In this document: piece by piece, positions 1 through 10,573 of the stretch
Numbering within the stretch: position 1 is the stretch's first letter
How the letters are laid out: each line of letters starts with the position of its first letter
The notes under the pieces: model-generated
What the model was told of the DNA's origin: nothing
Database searches by the model: none
What the model saw: only the letters and a program-made list of their open reading frames with translations
Program-made: the position numbers and the translations under genes
From: Kappaphycus alvarezii
Lineage: Eukaryota; Rhodophyta; Florideophyceae; Gigartinales; Solieriaceae
Length of the DNA: 64,000 nt
Reading direction: 5' to 3'
Assembly (NCBI GenBank): GCA_002205965.3
Contig: NADL03000629.1
Span: 372,001 to 436,000, forward strand

Positions 1-1
1 G

Positions 2-431
2 GGTGCCGTTTTGTCCCAAAAAGATGAAAACGGAAGACTACACCCGTTCAATTCGCAAGTCGCACTCTGAATGATGCGGAAAGAGATACTCAGTCTGCAA
101 AAAGAAGCGCTAGCTGTTCTTCGCACTGAAAAAGTTTCGCGTGTACCTTTTATCACTCGAGAAATTTGTCTTGATAACTGATCACCAGGCACTTAAGACA
201 GCATTCCAAAAGAAAGATGTACATCACCGCTTGGCCCGATGGCTCGACATTTTCGCAGAATATCGGTTTGAAATTGTGTATAGGCCCGGACGCAATAATC
301 AGCCTGCCGATTACCTATCCCGCTTGAGGGATCCACTGATTCCAAATGAAAAAGCTTCCGAGACATCGTCGGAGTTGCCGAGGTGCAAGTGCCGAACAAT
401 AACGAGTACGAAGCTAATATTCACGGACTAA
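2..431 (+). pseudogene. gypsy RT C-terminus / RNase H fragment
   Basis: The first 22 codons (from base 2) read GAVLSQ-x-DENG, the usual entry to the RT-connected RNase H of gypsy elements, and end at a stop at 68-70. The domain resumes near 95 (QKEALAVL) and then in another frame at 141, with KFVLITDHQALKTAF and the closing motif YRPGRNNQPADYLSRL near codon 65. That closing motif is the RPG-x-N-x-xAD-x-LSR signature that ends gypsy RNase H. At least one stop and one frameshift separate the pieces, so no active enzyme is made. The window edge removes the upstream reverse transcriptase. Confidence 0.85.
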
Positions 432-483
432 TTAAATTCCTTGATGGACTAGAAATGAGAAAGGTTGATCTTGAACACAGAAA

Positions 484-1640
484 TTGGGTACGCAGGAATC
501 AAAAGGCTTTTACATATGGAATGGGAAACTCTTCCGACACACGAAAGCCGGTCCTCGACTAGTGGCCCCTTTGAAAGAAAGAATGAAGATCTTGAGGACT
601 TTTCATGATGAGTTAGGGCATTGGGATCTCGAAACAACCAAAAAATTACGAGAGATTCTGGTGGCCCAGTATCCATAAGGACGTCTATAATTCGTGAAAA
701 GCTGCGACAACTGTCAAAAATTCACTCCGATACGAAAGTATAAGACAACTCTAAGCTTTCCAGTTTCCGGTCTCTTTGAAACCTTCTCAATTGACTTTGC
801 CGGCCCATTCAAGGAAACCTCTTCCGGAAACAAATATCTCCTTATAGGGGTGGAACATCTTACTGGATGGCCAATAGCAGTTGCAGTTGAGGAGGCCAAT
901 GCTGAGGTGGTCCTGAGATTCATCGAAAAAGAAATAATTGAACCGTTTGGTCTTCCAAAAAGGATCATCTCGGATAACGCCCTTTGTTTTACTGCAACTT
1001 CACTGCTTCGTTTCTTGGAGAGAAAGGTATTCAGCTGAAGACAGTTCTCGCATACGCTCCTATGTCAAACGGGAAAGCGGAGAGGATGGTTGGAACCATC
1101 AAACGAGCAATATCGAAAACTATGTCGAGAATGAAATCCAGTGGGAAGATGCCTTACCAAAAGTGTTATACGGCTATCGTCGAAGAAGAGGAAGAATGGA
1201 CGGTCACCATTCGAGCTAATGTACGGAAGGGCTCCTAGAATGTTACAGAGAGACATGGAAACAAATATTATCGATGAAGAGAGTAGAGAAGTCGAACTAC
1301 TGGCCACCGAAGGCTGGAGATCACACCGCGCGCTAACACAGACAAGAAATAAGGATGAAGAGCCTCCAGTCCAAACTTTCAGTCGGCTCTAAAGTACTTG
1401 TAGTACACGGAAAAGCAATGCAGCAGGCTGTGAAGTGGCCGGCCTTCCAAACAAAGTACTCGAACCCTTGCATCGTCACGGAGGAAAGACACCCGCATTA
1501 TAAGCTCTGTTCAAGCTCAGGGAAGAGATCAAGGAGGGCCATCCATGCACGTCGTCTGGTCCCTTACCATCAGAGGCCTGAAGAATTCCTTCTCACACAG
1601 GACTATGCGCAACCACGGGGCATACTCATCTTTAACTATA
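484..1640 (+). pseudogene. gypsy integrase (HHCC, DDE core, C-terminal tail), broken
   Basis: The integrase would insert element cDNA into host DNA. The zinc-binding part shows FHDELGH (H-x4-H) near 600-620 and CDNCQ near 703. The core has catalytic Asp in FSIDFAGPF (about 790) and in IISDNALCF (about 965). The third acidic residue is in NGKAERMVGTIKRAI (about 1070). PFELMYGRAPRM (about 1213-1245) ends the core. A GSKVLVVHGK-type C-terminal tail follows from about 1385. All catalytic residues are present, but an in-frame stop at 676-678 and at least three frame changes (near 1030, 1190 and 1350) make it a pseudogene. Confidence 0.9.
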
Positions 1641-1699
1641 GAATGATTCCTATGGGAGGAAAAAGGGCCTGGGAATGGATCATCTCGATTACGCGTGAC

Positions 1700-2246
1700 T
1701 ACTACGAACTCCACGTAATCATCCATTTCTACATTAATATATGCCTATGTTTTCGTACGTTGAACGGACCATTGCTACCTCAAGAAGATTTCCGACTATT
1801 ATCAGAGTTCTATTCTCATTCCAAAACGGAAGGTTCACGGAAGCAGGTCCAGAGTTTGTGGAAGTCATATATCATTACTCTATAGGAAGGTATGGAATGG
1901 TAGCTATCGGAGACTTGTCGCAAACATATCTGAACATTATCCGTCCGTTTACGTATTTCTCAAGAACAACCAAGATGTGCGACTGAGAGGTTACAGCTTG
2001 CCCCCTGATATGGAATATCGACTGGTCCCGTATCCTCTATGGGAACCTTACGTTGCTCCGCTCAGAAACACAACCTCAGCTGAAGACCAAGATCCTCCCG
2101 AGACCGTGATGATGATACGAGCAGGACCATCAAGTGATCGGGGCGGATCATCGAAGAGGGCAAGGCGTCGGGAGCAGCGAGGAAGATCGCCAAGAAGATC
2201 GCCTCAAACACCGCCTAGTCTCCCAGGGGAAACTATGCATCCTTAA
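1700..2246 (+). pseudogene. Accessory module copy A with basic tail
   Basis: I do not recognise this family. The module starts in the frame of the integrase tail with INICLCFRTLNGPLLPQEDF (about 1730-1790). It moves by frameshift near 1800 into FSFQNGRF and EVIYHYSIGRYG, and its alignable part ends near 1965. The same pattern recurs in the ORF at 2285-2671. Another frame change near 1980 leads to a region rich in Arg, Ser and Pro (KRARRREQRGRSPRRSPQTP), ending at 2246, which resembles a nuclear localisation or nucleic-acid-binding tail. Position downstream of integrase suggests an accessory product of the retrotransposon. That role is inference. Confidence 0.5.
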
Positions 2247-2284
2247 TTATTGGACGACTACCAATTAGACGTTGGCTTCGCGAA

Positions 2285-2671
2285 ATGACAGAGGACCCTC
2301 GAGAAGCAGAAGTAATTTCCTTTTTTGCCATTAGTATTTGCATGTGCTTCCAGACCATTCACGGGGCGCACCTTACTCGTGAGGACTCAGTCCTTATGTT
2401 GCGAGTTTTTTTCTCCTTCAGATACCCGTTTCTGGACCCGTTGCCAGAAAAGTTTGCATACTACGTTTACTACCTCACATTTGGAAGGTTTGGAGAAGTG
2501 AAACGGGAGGAGCTCATTAGAGAACACTATGAAACCATACGCCGAATCTACGAAACTCTTGACCAAGGAGATGAGCCGGTCATCGCACGGTACACACTCT
2601 TCAACATATTGGAAATAAGCTACTACTATATCCTTTCAGTCAATCATAAACTCTCCCTGATGAATAGATAG
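2285..2671 (+). CDS. Accessory module copy B, 128-residue ORF
   Basis: This is an intact ORF beginning with ATG at 2285. Residues about 12-95 match copy A upstream: ISICMCFQTIHG, REDSVLMLRVFFSF and YYLTFGRFGEV align with the corresponding parts of copy A. It is aromatic-rich with regularly spaced Phe and Tyr. It has no clear signal peptide and no motif I recognise. The spacing to copy A is about 600 bp, so the two are a diverged tandem duplication. Whether it is still translated is unknown. It most likely belongs to the gypsy element because it follows the integrase on the same strand. Confidence 0.45.
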   Translation: MTEDPREAEVISFFAISICMCFQTIHGAHLTREDSVLMLRVFFSFRYPFLDPLPEKFAYYVYYLTFGRFGEVKREELIREHYETIRRIYETLDQGDEPVIARYTLFNILEISYYYILSVNHKLSLMNR

Positions 2672-4400
2672 AACTCCCACAAGAACAGCAAGAGCATTGA
2701 GGACGAGACGGGACGCTCGACCTAAGCCTGCTCTCGTGAGTCTCTATGAAATACTCTCTTGGTACAGGGGGGCATTTATTTGCATATTAAGGAACTTCTG
2801 TATCAAGAGTACTCTCGAATCTATGGCTTAACAGAAAACTTGGTACTCCAGGTGGTTGTGCAAGATTGTTCGCTATGGTAGCAATATACCCGCATGAACT
2901 GTACTAAACAATAAGATAAAGTTTGGCTCGGTCATTGTTTTGCAAGTAGAACAGTTGTTGAAGATTTTAGAAGAATATAAGTGCGGTAGCAGGAGTTGAA
3001 AACCAAGGTACCAGTAAAACCAGCACTAAAGTTTCCCTCCAAATATTTTTTCTGATGCCTGCACGCAAGTATTTGGAAAAATGCCATTTATGCAACTGTA
3101 AAAAATGTAAGACGCTTATTTTAATTGAAAAAACCGAGAAAAGCTCATATGTACTCCAAAAGTCTCACTTTTTTGATTTTTCTCAGGCAGAAGTACGTGA
3201 AGGAGTACTACACTGTAAAATGCAATAAATCTATGGATAACTAGCATTATCACTTTTTGTTCGCAGTTCGACATCACTTTTTCTTGTTCTTCGACCTTCA
3301 CATCCAAAAATAGGGTGTTTTTCGTTTTGCCTATAATTGGTGCACCTTATTTCAAGGTCACCGCAGCTTCATCATGAAGACTACCCGAACCCGGCGCAAC
3401 CAAACCTCTCCAGAGAATGGAGTCCTACGAGCAAAAACTGGAGAAGAGGAATGCTAGCGCGAGAACTGAAATGCAGATCCCCGCATCCCCGAGCCTCCCA
3501 AACAAGGACTTCTCGCCAATATCAGGAAATCCGGAAATATTGCAAGCGAATTAAATACCCAGTCTTCTCCGAAGAAAGCAGGCACTTTTAGACTTTAATT
3601 TTTAGCTAATGATGCTGCTACCCAAGGAGAGACGGCACTGGTGATTGAAAAGAAGGAAATATCTTAAGAACAAGAAGATGGTGAGTCCTGATGCAGTTGT
3701 AGGAAAACTATTTGACAGGAATAAATCTTTTATATGGTTCCAATTCAACAGTTTCAGATTCTGATAAGGATAATGACGATGTAAATGAAGAACTGATGAC
3801 GACAACGTTTCCAACAAGCGGTGATGCGACCATTACTGTACTACAAACTACACTTCTCTCCGCGGAGCATATTTTTTCTGATAATGAAATAGTTGAAAAG
3901 AGTGCTTTGATAGAGTTTTGGTGGGTTTTCACAGAGAGAATCACTAATGGATATTTTTTGGATGGACCTTCATAGTGGAGATGAAATGGGAAGGTCGAAA
4001 CTGCCGTGAATGGCGTATGGTGCTGAGTCACTGCCATTGATTTCCAGACCACCAAATGTCGAAAGGTTGAAGAAATTACTAAACTGTTTTAGTGAATAAA
4101 TTTACCAGGAGATTCGTTAAGAATTTGTTACTGCCCATCAAGAAGTCAGTATTGACCTTTCTTATCCGTGAAGGGTAGGTACGGGAACTTGATAAGAAGA
4201 TTAATACTGTTTTTTATGTCTCGGCAAGTTGGTCCGCCAAGGCTCAAAAATTTAAATCCAAGAAGAGGTGAGTTTATTTTCTAGGCCGTTATGTACTGTA
4301 CTCTTCCTTCTTTTTAAGTACTGAGAACTTCTATATTGTAACTGGTCACAAATTAAATTGCCTCATAAACGAAAGGGCGGGAATAAGTGAGACATCTGGG
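2672..4400. other. No recognised gene (possible retrotransposon LTR/flank)
   Basis: Only short ORFs occur here (for example 3337-3591 and 3712-3975, plus strand), and none has a family motif I recognise. Part of 2770-3300 may be the 3' LTR of the adjacent gypsy element, but its partner LTR is not in the window. Confidence 0.3.
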
Positions 4401-5830
4401 ATGGCTACTTTAGTGGCATCTGCAATCCTCACAATAGATTCCAGCCTTCTAATCGATAAGAAGAAAGATTTGCACCTTTTATGGAGTACATCTAGATCAC
4501 TGCTAATTTCCATTTTCGGTAATTTATGGTACAGTTTTGATGTTCATCACAACCACCTCGACAAATTTATCGAAAACCATGGATGTAGAAAAGTAGTCGG
4601 TACCGATACTTAAGGCCGTAAGCGTGTCGGTGACCTCGTGAGAAAGAAAGGACAACGCAGTGCTAACAGTAGAATCTCACGACAAACTTGGCTAAAAAAG
4701 GGATATCTCTGTAGTACTGACATAACAACAGCTCGTAAAATAGTTGATACGAGACATGATAGAACAAGACAGGAGAAGCTTAAGGAGGAACACTCCCAAA
4801 AAGCTCAAGAGACGTTTACAAACAGTTTCGTGCTCACCTGCACCAGTCTTTTGAGAAGGTTAAGGTAAGTTTTTTCACTGGTTCCAATCGGTTAACCCGA
4901 TTCCCAAATCTGATTTGCGATTCCCAAATCTGATTTGGAAATCGGGCTAACCGATTGGGACTGAACTTGAATCATGATCAGAGAAATGCTGAGATTTGCT
5001 TCATGATTGAGTACAATCATACATCTAGAGGGGAAATTACTTTAAGGCTTCAGTATCATAACATTGAAAACGCGCACGAGGGAAAGAGAATGGGCGACAG
5101 CAAGAAAAGTTATGTGAGTAACAAGAAAAAACTGGAGGATTTGAACACTCGACAAGGAGATTTCGTCATTGTTGTCTCTCATTATGTTACAGTGGCATCA
5201 GGGACTCAAAAGAACGCAGGATTGAGAGAGATACTGTACAAAGCTTGAAAAGGCTCATCAATCTTTTTGAAGTTGCCGCGAACTACATCAAACACTTGAC
5301 GAGAACTAAGTAATTGGAAGTCATGCTTTGTTTTGCCAAGAACTCTTTTAGTTCCGTGTATTCAGTTGCTGTTATATTTCTAGACCTTTTCCCTCGGTTT
5401 TTGGACGAATCTAAGCTCGAAGTTGGGATAATTGTACATAAAGACAGTATCAGATGCGGCTAGTGTACATTCGCGTCTTTCATGCTGCAGCCAAGGTCAC
5501 CTGCCATCCAAATCGCGACAAAATGCCTCAGATTGAACGGAAAAGAATTCATTGCCCTAAATCAGCAGGATGTCCGGTTCTCGAGAAAAGGGACAGGAAG
5601 TACTGAAAGCTAGCAAGAAAAATCAGGTATGGGCATTGTTTCGTTTGTCGAATATGGTATGATTCTACTTTATGGTACGCTTCGAGTTTATTTAACCCCA
5701 ATGATGAGGGATATGAGCAGCACTGCATTGGGTGAGGACAATAATGCTGTGTATTAAAGTTGGGTAGGAATAACATGAATATCGGAGGCATGTTAGGGAA
5801 GTGATTTGATGAGCTCAAGTATACTGCTTT
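4401..5830. other. Unassigned small ORFs around an inverted repeat
   Basis: Plus-strand ORFs lie at 4401-4613, 4638-4868 and 4955-5248. The middle one is Lys/Arg/Gln-rich and ends at aggtaagt (4863-4870), which resembles a 5' splice site. I recognise no family, and an intron into the next ORF is not demonstrable. The palindromic block at 4884-4958 falls exactly between the second and third ORFs. Confidence 0.2.
4884..4958. repeat. 27-bp inverted repeat with nested 20-bp direct repeat
   Basis: The left arm 4884-4910 and right arm 4932-4958 are reverse complements with two mismatches. Inside and overlapping them, ATTCCCAAATCTGATTTG occurs twice (4900-4917 and 4920-4937), and each copy contains the small palindrome CAAATC-T-GATTTG. 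The block could fold as a long hairpin or cruciform. It has no neighbouring transposase and no obvious target duplication. Confidence 0.8.
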
Positions 5831-5908
5831 ACCAATCTATAACATTGGCACGCCACGTGCTTTGTAATGAGCTCTTAATTCTAACAGCGATAGGGGTCGT
5901 AGTGTAGG

Positions 5909-6028
5909 TGTTAGTATTGGGATCTTCACGTTATAGGTTGCTGGTACTAGCTTATGGATCCTTACGTTGCCTGTTGCAGGTGTAGGCATACGGATCTTTA
6001 TTTTGTCTATTTCTGGTACCAGAATATT
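5909..6028 (-). repeat. 36-bp tandem repeat encoding a 12-residue unit
   Basis: On the minus strand three consecutive 36-bp units (6016-5981, 5980-5945, 5944-5909) encode PEIDKIKIRMPT, PATGNVRIHKLV and PATYNVKIPILT. A partial unit precedes them and another follows. The unit length is a multiple of three, and the P-A-T-x-N-V-[RK]-I core is kept while the DNA has diverged. It sits in a 66-codon ORF (5837-6037) of unknown function. It could be the C-terminal remnant of the decayed minus-strand coding region at 6.4-8.4 kb, but the frames do not connect. Confidence 0.6.
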
Positions 6029-6072
6029 GATCATCATTACTGGATTACGCGATCCAACATTTTCTTGACCGT

Positions 6073-6120
6073 GGAAAGTTTTGGGTATTTTACTCTTGGA
6101 GGATATATCCGATCTACCCC
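6073..6120 (-). mobile_element. Possible micro-retroposon copy (diverged)
   Basis: About 47 bases here match 11282-11332 with scattered differences, including the identical core GATATATCCGATCTA and a TTTTGGGT segment next to a G/A-rich end. The 11.3-kb copy has a clear 8-bp target duplication. I could not find one here, so boundaries are approximate. Confidence 0.4.
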
Positions 6121-6423
6121 GAAGTAGTGACGTCCTAATGCTACGGTACTATATACGTATCAGAGTAAGGATATTTTGACATACGAACACCGCTAGTAAA
6201 GTAGATTGTGATCTTGGCGGGATAGGGCTCAAGATCGAGGTATGAATTTTGAGCTACGGTGCCCTTGGTGTTGTATTCTCCTCTCTGCTGCGAACGAGCT
6301 GCACCTCGCATGTTATTCTAAAAATCTTCCCCGTTCGCCAAGTAATGAACATTGCTTCCTTGATCCCACCTGCCGTCCTTTTAATCACTATAATCATCAA
6401 TTGAATATCGGACATTGTCGCAT

Positions 6424-7373
6424 TTATACCTTTCCTTTGCAATCCCTGGTACAGAGGAATGGTATCCCGTACTTTCCTATCCGCACTGCCGTCCAGCGTC
6501 CCATGGGGTTGGCTTCTTGTCTCACATCGCGGTACGAGCTTGTTGTCCAACCGTAGTTGACAAGATATCCCCGCGCCATTTCATATAGCTTGGTGATGAG
6601 ATCTCGCACTTTCATTTGACCATCCCTTGATCAACAGTTCCGAACCATAGCCAGCGCATGTATTCTAGCGAAATGGTTCCATTTTTACTCCGTGTAGTAC
6701 TTGGAAAGATGTGGCATGACACTTCTCCTCCTACGCCAACCAGTTCCTTTCACCTTCAAACGAAATAACTTCCTTGTCATACTTACCGCCCACACTAGTC
6801 CCGTCGGTGCGTCATAATCGACCTCCAAAACAGAGTGGTCTCCTACCAGAACAACTCCCAAATCCCCATCTCCGTCAAAATTTACTGTTGCGATGAAGAA
6901 AGGTACCGGTCTCCACTCATGATCGAAATAAATCTTGCTTTTGTAGGAATTGTCTCATGACCCAATATCCTTCATGAATCTCAACACTTCTACTGCCGTG
7001 TGGTTGAACCTGAAGTCCACATGCTGAAAAACCTCTCCAGTTTATGTATTGTTGCGTGATCCATTATAATAACTGCCTGCTCCCCAATTATGCATTCACA
7101 GTACCATGATGCAATCATCAAAAGCATGTACTCCGTGCGCATTATCAACTTGAGTGCATCAACCTCATATTTTTCCCAGTCGTCCATGTCCTCGTAGCGC
7201 TTTTGCAAGCGGCCTATTACATCATTACAGAATCGCATTACTGGTGGCATACAAACGGGGATTGGTGTTGATTGTTCAATGTCAATGTCCAGAAACATTA
7301 GCCAGTCACTCCACAGATCTTCACTTTGACAACCATTGCTCTGAGGATGGAAATTTCGTGATGGCATCAACAT
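6424..7373 (-). pseudogene. Decayed coding region with FG-GAP-like Asp-rich motif
   Basis: Reading the minus strand, a stretch with helical character runs from 7373 (EDMDDWEKYEVDALKLIM and EQAVIIMDHATIHKLERFF). It shifts frame near 7020 into VDFRFNHTAVEVLRFMKDIG, meets a TGA near 6958, and continues in the same frame to TAA at 6685-6687. That last piece carries FIATVNFDGDGDLGVVLVGD near 6850-6910. The D-x-D-G-D-G-D-L pattern resembles the calcium loop of FG-GAP/VCBS repeats. Another open piece (6615-6424, LITKLYEMARGYLVNYGW) follows. A single decayed gene is the simplest reading, but GTAAGT after GLVWAV leaves room for an intron. I cannot name the protein. Confidence 0.4.
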
Positions 7374-7573
7374 GCCATTTTCCTGACAGCAGTGGTGCGG
7401 ACAAAAATGATAATGCCTTACACATAAAATATGAAAGGATCGAAATTGTCATGAATCAACCAAGATCAGCATATTCTCAATTGCCATCTGGTCAAGAGAA
7501 GTTCTATTGTAGCCTTGCATTGTGTCAATGTAATAGACATCCCGAAGATAGGTAATGAATTTAACTGCCGATA

Positions 7574-7870
7574 TCAGGCCTTAGGGTTTATGGTAGTGCA
7601 TTCTTTCTCGAACAACTTCCCACGCCTCACGAGCTGCAGCGGGATCACGGTCATTTGACTGTGATCCAGCAATATCTTTGAGAACCGTTTCACATCCCTT
7701 CCCATCCTTCCTTCTTTGACTTTTCCCAATTCAGCTTCCAAGGTACCTGGAAATTCAGAAGAAATTTTCCAGTCAGCGTAGGAGGCCACCCGCCTAGGGT
7801 CTAGATCACCTCCTAGGTTAACGTCCCCATCCTTGATGCCGGCAACCGCCACAGGAGATCTGGTTGTGGT
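7574..7870 (-). pseudogene. Unrecognised ORF next to minisatellite
   Basis: The minus-strand reading frame is open across 7870-7574. It begins in a Thr-rich stretch (VPLSTTNTTTRSPVAVAG) directly beside the 51-bp minisatellite. It continues as GIKDGDVNLGGDLDPRRV and SQMTVIPLQLVRRGKLFEKE before a stop. It may be the globular part that followed a Pro/Thr-rich repeat stalk, but the repeat ORF at 8079-8408 is in another frame. No family recognised. Confidence 0.3.
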
Positions 7871-8720
7871 GTTGGTAGTTGATAGGGGAACGGAGCGGTA
7901 ATAGGAGCGGTGGTTTTTCTGTTAGCAAGCGGCGGATGATGGAGAGCCGGAACAGTAAGAGATGTGTTCTTGTTGGTAGATAGGGGAGGGATTAGAGCCG
8001 TAACAGCAGCGGAAGTGGTTGTTGGTGTTTTAAGTCAGAGGGGGGACAGAACGATAAGAGAAGGGTTGGTGGTGTTGTTTACAGGTGGCCGGGGGACGAA
8101 GCCAGAACAGCACAGATAAATTGGTTCTGTTTATGGCAAACAGGGGGGAGGACGGAGCCAGAATAAGAGAGTTGGTATTGTTGATGGTAGTCGGGGGGAC
8201 CAAGTCCGAACAGGAGAGGTGGCGTTGTTCTAGTTTTAGGAGGTCTTTGTGTTGTCGGTAGGCGGTTTGGAGGTGTAGCTGGATCCCGCGTTCGAACAGG
8301 AAAGGTGGCGCTGTTGTTAGTATGTGGCAAGGGGTTGGGGCGGGAACAGAAGAGGTTCTGTTGTTTCTGGTAGATGGAGGAGGGACGGAGCCGGAACAGG
8401 GGAGGCATTTTCGTTGTTCTGAGAGTTGATGTTTTTGTTCATTTAGGCGGGTGTGCCGACTCCGGAGATGAGGTATTGCTGTTCAAAAAAATTCATTCCG
8501 GGGATTTGGAGATTAGTGCCAGATGTAATGTTTTGATTTGCTAGTAGTACAGAGGGGTCAGACCAGAAGCAGGAAAGAAATTGCGGTTATTGGATGGTGG
8601 ATCGTGGACGAGAAATGGACCAGGCGAGACGGTGTTGGTGTTTTTTTGAGGGAAAGGAGGCTACGAAGACGTGAAGAAGGCGTAATAGGAGCGGAACAAT
8701 AACAAGAAAGATGGAAAATG
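7865..8720. repeat. Degenerate ~51-bp minisatellite
   Basis: A dozen or so diverged units of about 50 bp run head to tail. On the plus strand each carries a variant of GGGACGGAGCCGGAACAGG followed by a GTTGTTGGTAG-like spacer. Good examples lie near 8140, 8205, 8290 and 8390. The first and last units are the most diverged. Strand composition is skewed, with the plus strand G-rich. Confidence 0.75.
8079..8408 (-). CDS. ORF translated from the 51-bp minisatellite (17-residue repeats)
   Basis: The minus-strand ORF of 109 codons lies wholly in the minisatellite. Its product repeats with a 17-residue period: PLFRLRPSSIYQKQQN, LFCSRPNPLPHTNNSAT, PPLLFGLGPPDYHQQYQ and LSYSGSVLPPVCHKQNQ. Each unit has a hydrophobic start, a Pro pair, and a Gln/Asn end. 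Because the period is a multiple of three, the frame survives unit gain and loss. This fits a Pro/Gln-rich stalk of a surface protein, but it may equally be a by-product of a noncoding satellite. Confidence 0.35.
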   Translation of the reverse strand: MPPLFRLRPSSIYQKQQNLFCSRPNPLPHTNNSATFPVRTRDPATPPNRLPTTQRPPKTRTTPPLLFGLGPPDYHQQYQLSYSGSVLPPVCHKQNQFICAVLASSPGHL

Positions 8721-9620
8721 GGGGGAGTTAACGCATTTTTGGAGTGTTTGCGCGGAAATAGAGAAATGCAAGACGCAAACTTGTGACCGCGGTAGAGATT
8801 TACTTTGACCTTGACTAGTTACTTCATCGAACTAGTGGAAGTCGCTACACTTGGAGGTGGAACACTTAAGAAATTCTTTCTATCTGCACTGTGTACACCT
8901 TTTAATTCAAATTTTTGTACAGTACTACCCAGAATGCCCATTTTAACTGGTACCAGGAATCAAGTACTACGAATAGAAAGAAGTTAAATAGCTCTGTAGC
9001 GATAAATGTTTTAATCTGTTACTATTCTACCGTCACCAGTAGTTTCCGATCCAACGTCTGCCATGTGAATTTGAAATAGATCCGTATCTCGGTCTCGATT
9101 GATTTTTAATATCCGTAATCATCGAAAATATTACTACTGGAATAATCTCAAAATGACAATCTGAAATAAACTTGACAGCAGCTATTAGTGTAGCAACCCA
9201 CAAAATTGTTAACAGGTGGAGTAAATAGCAATAGTCGGCTACAAGTAATCAGCTGTATCCTTAATCAGCACAGTTTGTTGAATGGTATGCTGACATAACG
9301 ATTGCCCTTTGATGGAGTCAATTTCTCTTCTCACAAAGTACCATTATCCACGGAAGCCTCTGGCAGCTCCATATTTTTCGCTTCAATGCTGCGATCTTGG
9401 ATAAGTGGTATGGGAAAAATTTGTCATGCAAAATACTCAGCATCAGATTTGTCACCGCAAGCGTGGATTGCTACCATAAGCTATATTCAAAAGCAATAAA
9501 TTGAATCAGTCGAGTTCATTATGTTTCTAGTCAGTCGATACAGTCGCACTATAGTCATGCAGTACTACATCGTTAATGATACGTGGACATTGTTGGGGTT
9601 CCTTGACCTTCTCTGAGAAT
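8721..9620. other. No recognised gene
   Basis: Short ORFs only (for example 8805-8987 and 9302-9499, plus strand). No motifs, repeats or RNA genes that I can support. Confidence 0.3.
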
Positions 9621-9627
9621 TGCGCAA

Positions 9628-10122
9628 TTGCCAACAGCAATCTTTCTGTGTCAAGATAATGCGTGTCACTTGAATGGGGCAAACGTCTGTCCATGTTTAA
9701 ATTTCCACTTGACTGGTATCGTATTGCATTCCTTGCGGAGCACTGGATTACGTAATTTCTTCGCAATCTGGTACCGTATCAAATGTATTCATTTTTCCGC
9801 AGAATACGTTCTACGCTTTGAGTTTATTCTTCTTAAAAGTACCAGAGAGAACAAGGAATATTTTCGATTCAATTTTTCTGGAAGCTCTTCGAAAATTGAA
9901 AAAAGAATGACTGCAATTTTTGAGAGTATTATTCAGGAGCCAAGTGGAAGTGCATACAATCCACTTGAAAATTCATTACAACACAATGAATTGATCTGCA
10001 TAGGTTCAGTACAAGGGTTGAACCAGGAACTGGTAAAAAATGTTCAGTCCTTCTCCGTCAGGAGTTGTGACGATATGGTTGGGGAACAAGATATTCTCGA
10101 GGAACAAGATGTCTATGATTAG
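9628..10122 (+). CDS. Hypothetical protein, 164 residues
   Basis: The ORF is open for 165 codons on the plus strand. The C-terminal half is more protein-like, with SKIEKRMTAIFESIIQE, LENSLQHNELICIGS and an acidic end MVGEQDILEEQDVYD. The N-terminal part has the composition of noncoding DNA, so a true start could be internal. It is the first of three plus-strand ORFs (with 10574-11092 and 11456-11887) of similar composition and may be one decayed or intron-split gene. I recognise no domain. Confidence 0.3.
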   Translation: MPTAIFLCQDNACHLNGANVCPCLNFHLTGIVLHSLRSTGLRNFFAIWYRIKCIHFSAEYVLRFEFILLKSTRENKEYFRFNFSGSSSKIEKRMTAIFESIIQEPSGSAYNPLENSLQHNELICIGSVQGLNQELVKNVQSFSVRSCDDMVGEQDILEEQDVYD

Positions 10123-10573
10123 CTGGAACCATTCTCATCGAATGAGGACCGAGTACTAGTTTCAAACGTTGAACCCTTTGTAAGAGCAATGGGGACATAC
10201 GGGACGGCTCGAGCGGTTTTAACCCAGAACAGCAGCAGCAGTTATGTCCAACGCATCATGCCTGCTGCCAGGCTTTGAACAAGCCATTTAGGCATACAAA
10301 TGACATTACCCATTGTCCTGAACACGTCTAGCATACACTGGGGATAGCCGAACCCGCACTTTTCAAAAATTAAAGAACCAAATCGATTCACCCCTTGTAA
10401 GAGATGACACTCGCATTGATTTTGACAAACATAGAATCGAAGTTGATACTCATATTCATCAAGAAGAAGATATTGATGAAGATATTATTCCCGAGAACGA
10501 CACTTACGTAGCCCGAAACTCTTCCGCTCTCTGTTGCGGTTGGAAAACTTTCAAGTCAGTGACTGCGGTTTGA

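Larger units (their letters stand above)
1..2671 (+). mobile_element. Decayed Ty3/gypsy retrotransposon, 3' half
   Basis: Reverse-transcriptase tail/RNase H, zinc-binding HHCC, integrase core and integrase C-terminal tail follow one another in the order typical of Ty3/gypsy pol. They are spread over all three plus frames with internal stops. The 5' part lies outside the window. After the integrase come two related modules (about 1720-1970 and 2320-2570) that are not standard gypsy domains. I did not find paired LTRs. A G-rich run at about 2764-2772 (tacagggggg) could be a polypurine tract marking the start of a 3' LTR, but this is a guess. The order and motifs are seen; assignment to Ty3/gypsy rests on knowledge of the family. 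Confidence 0.85.
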
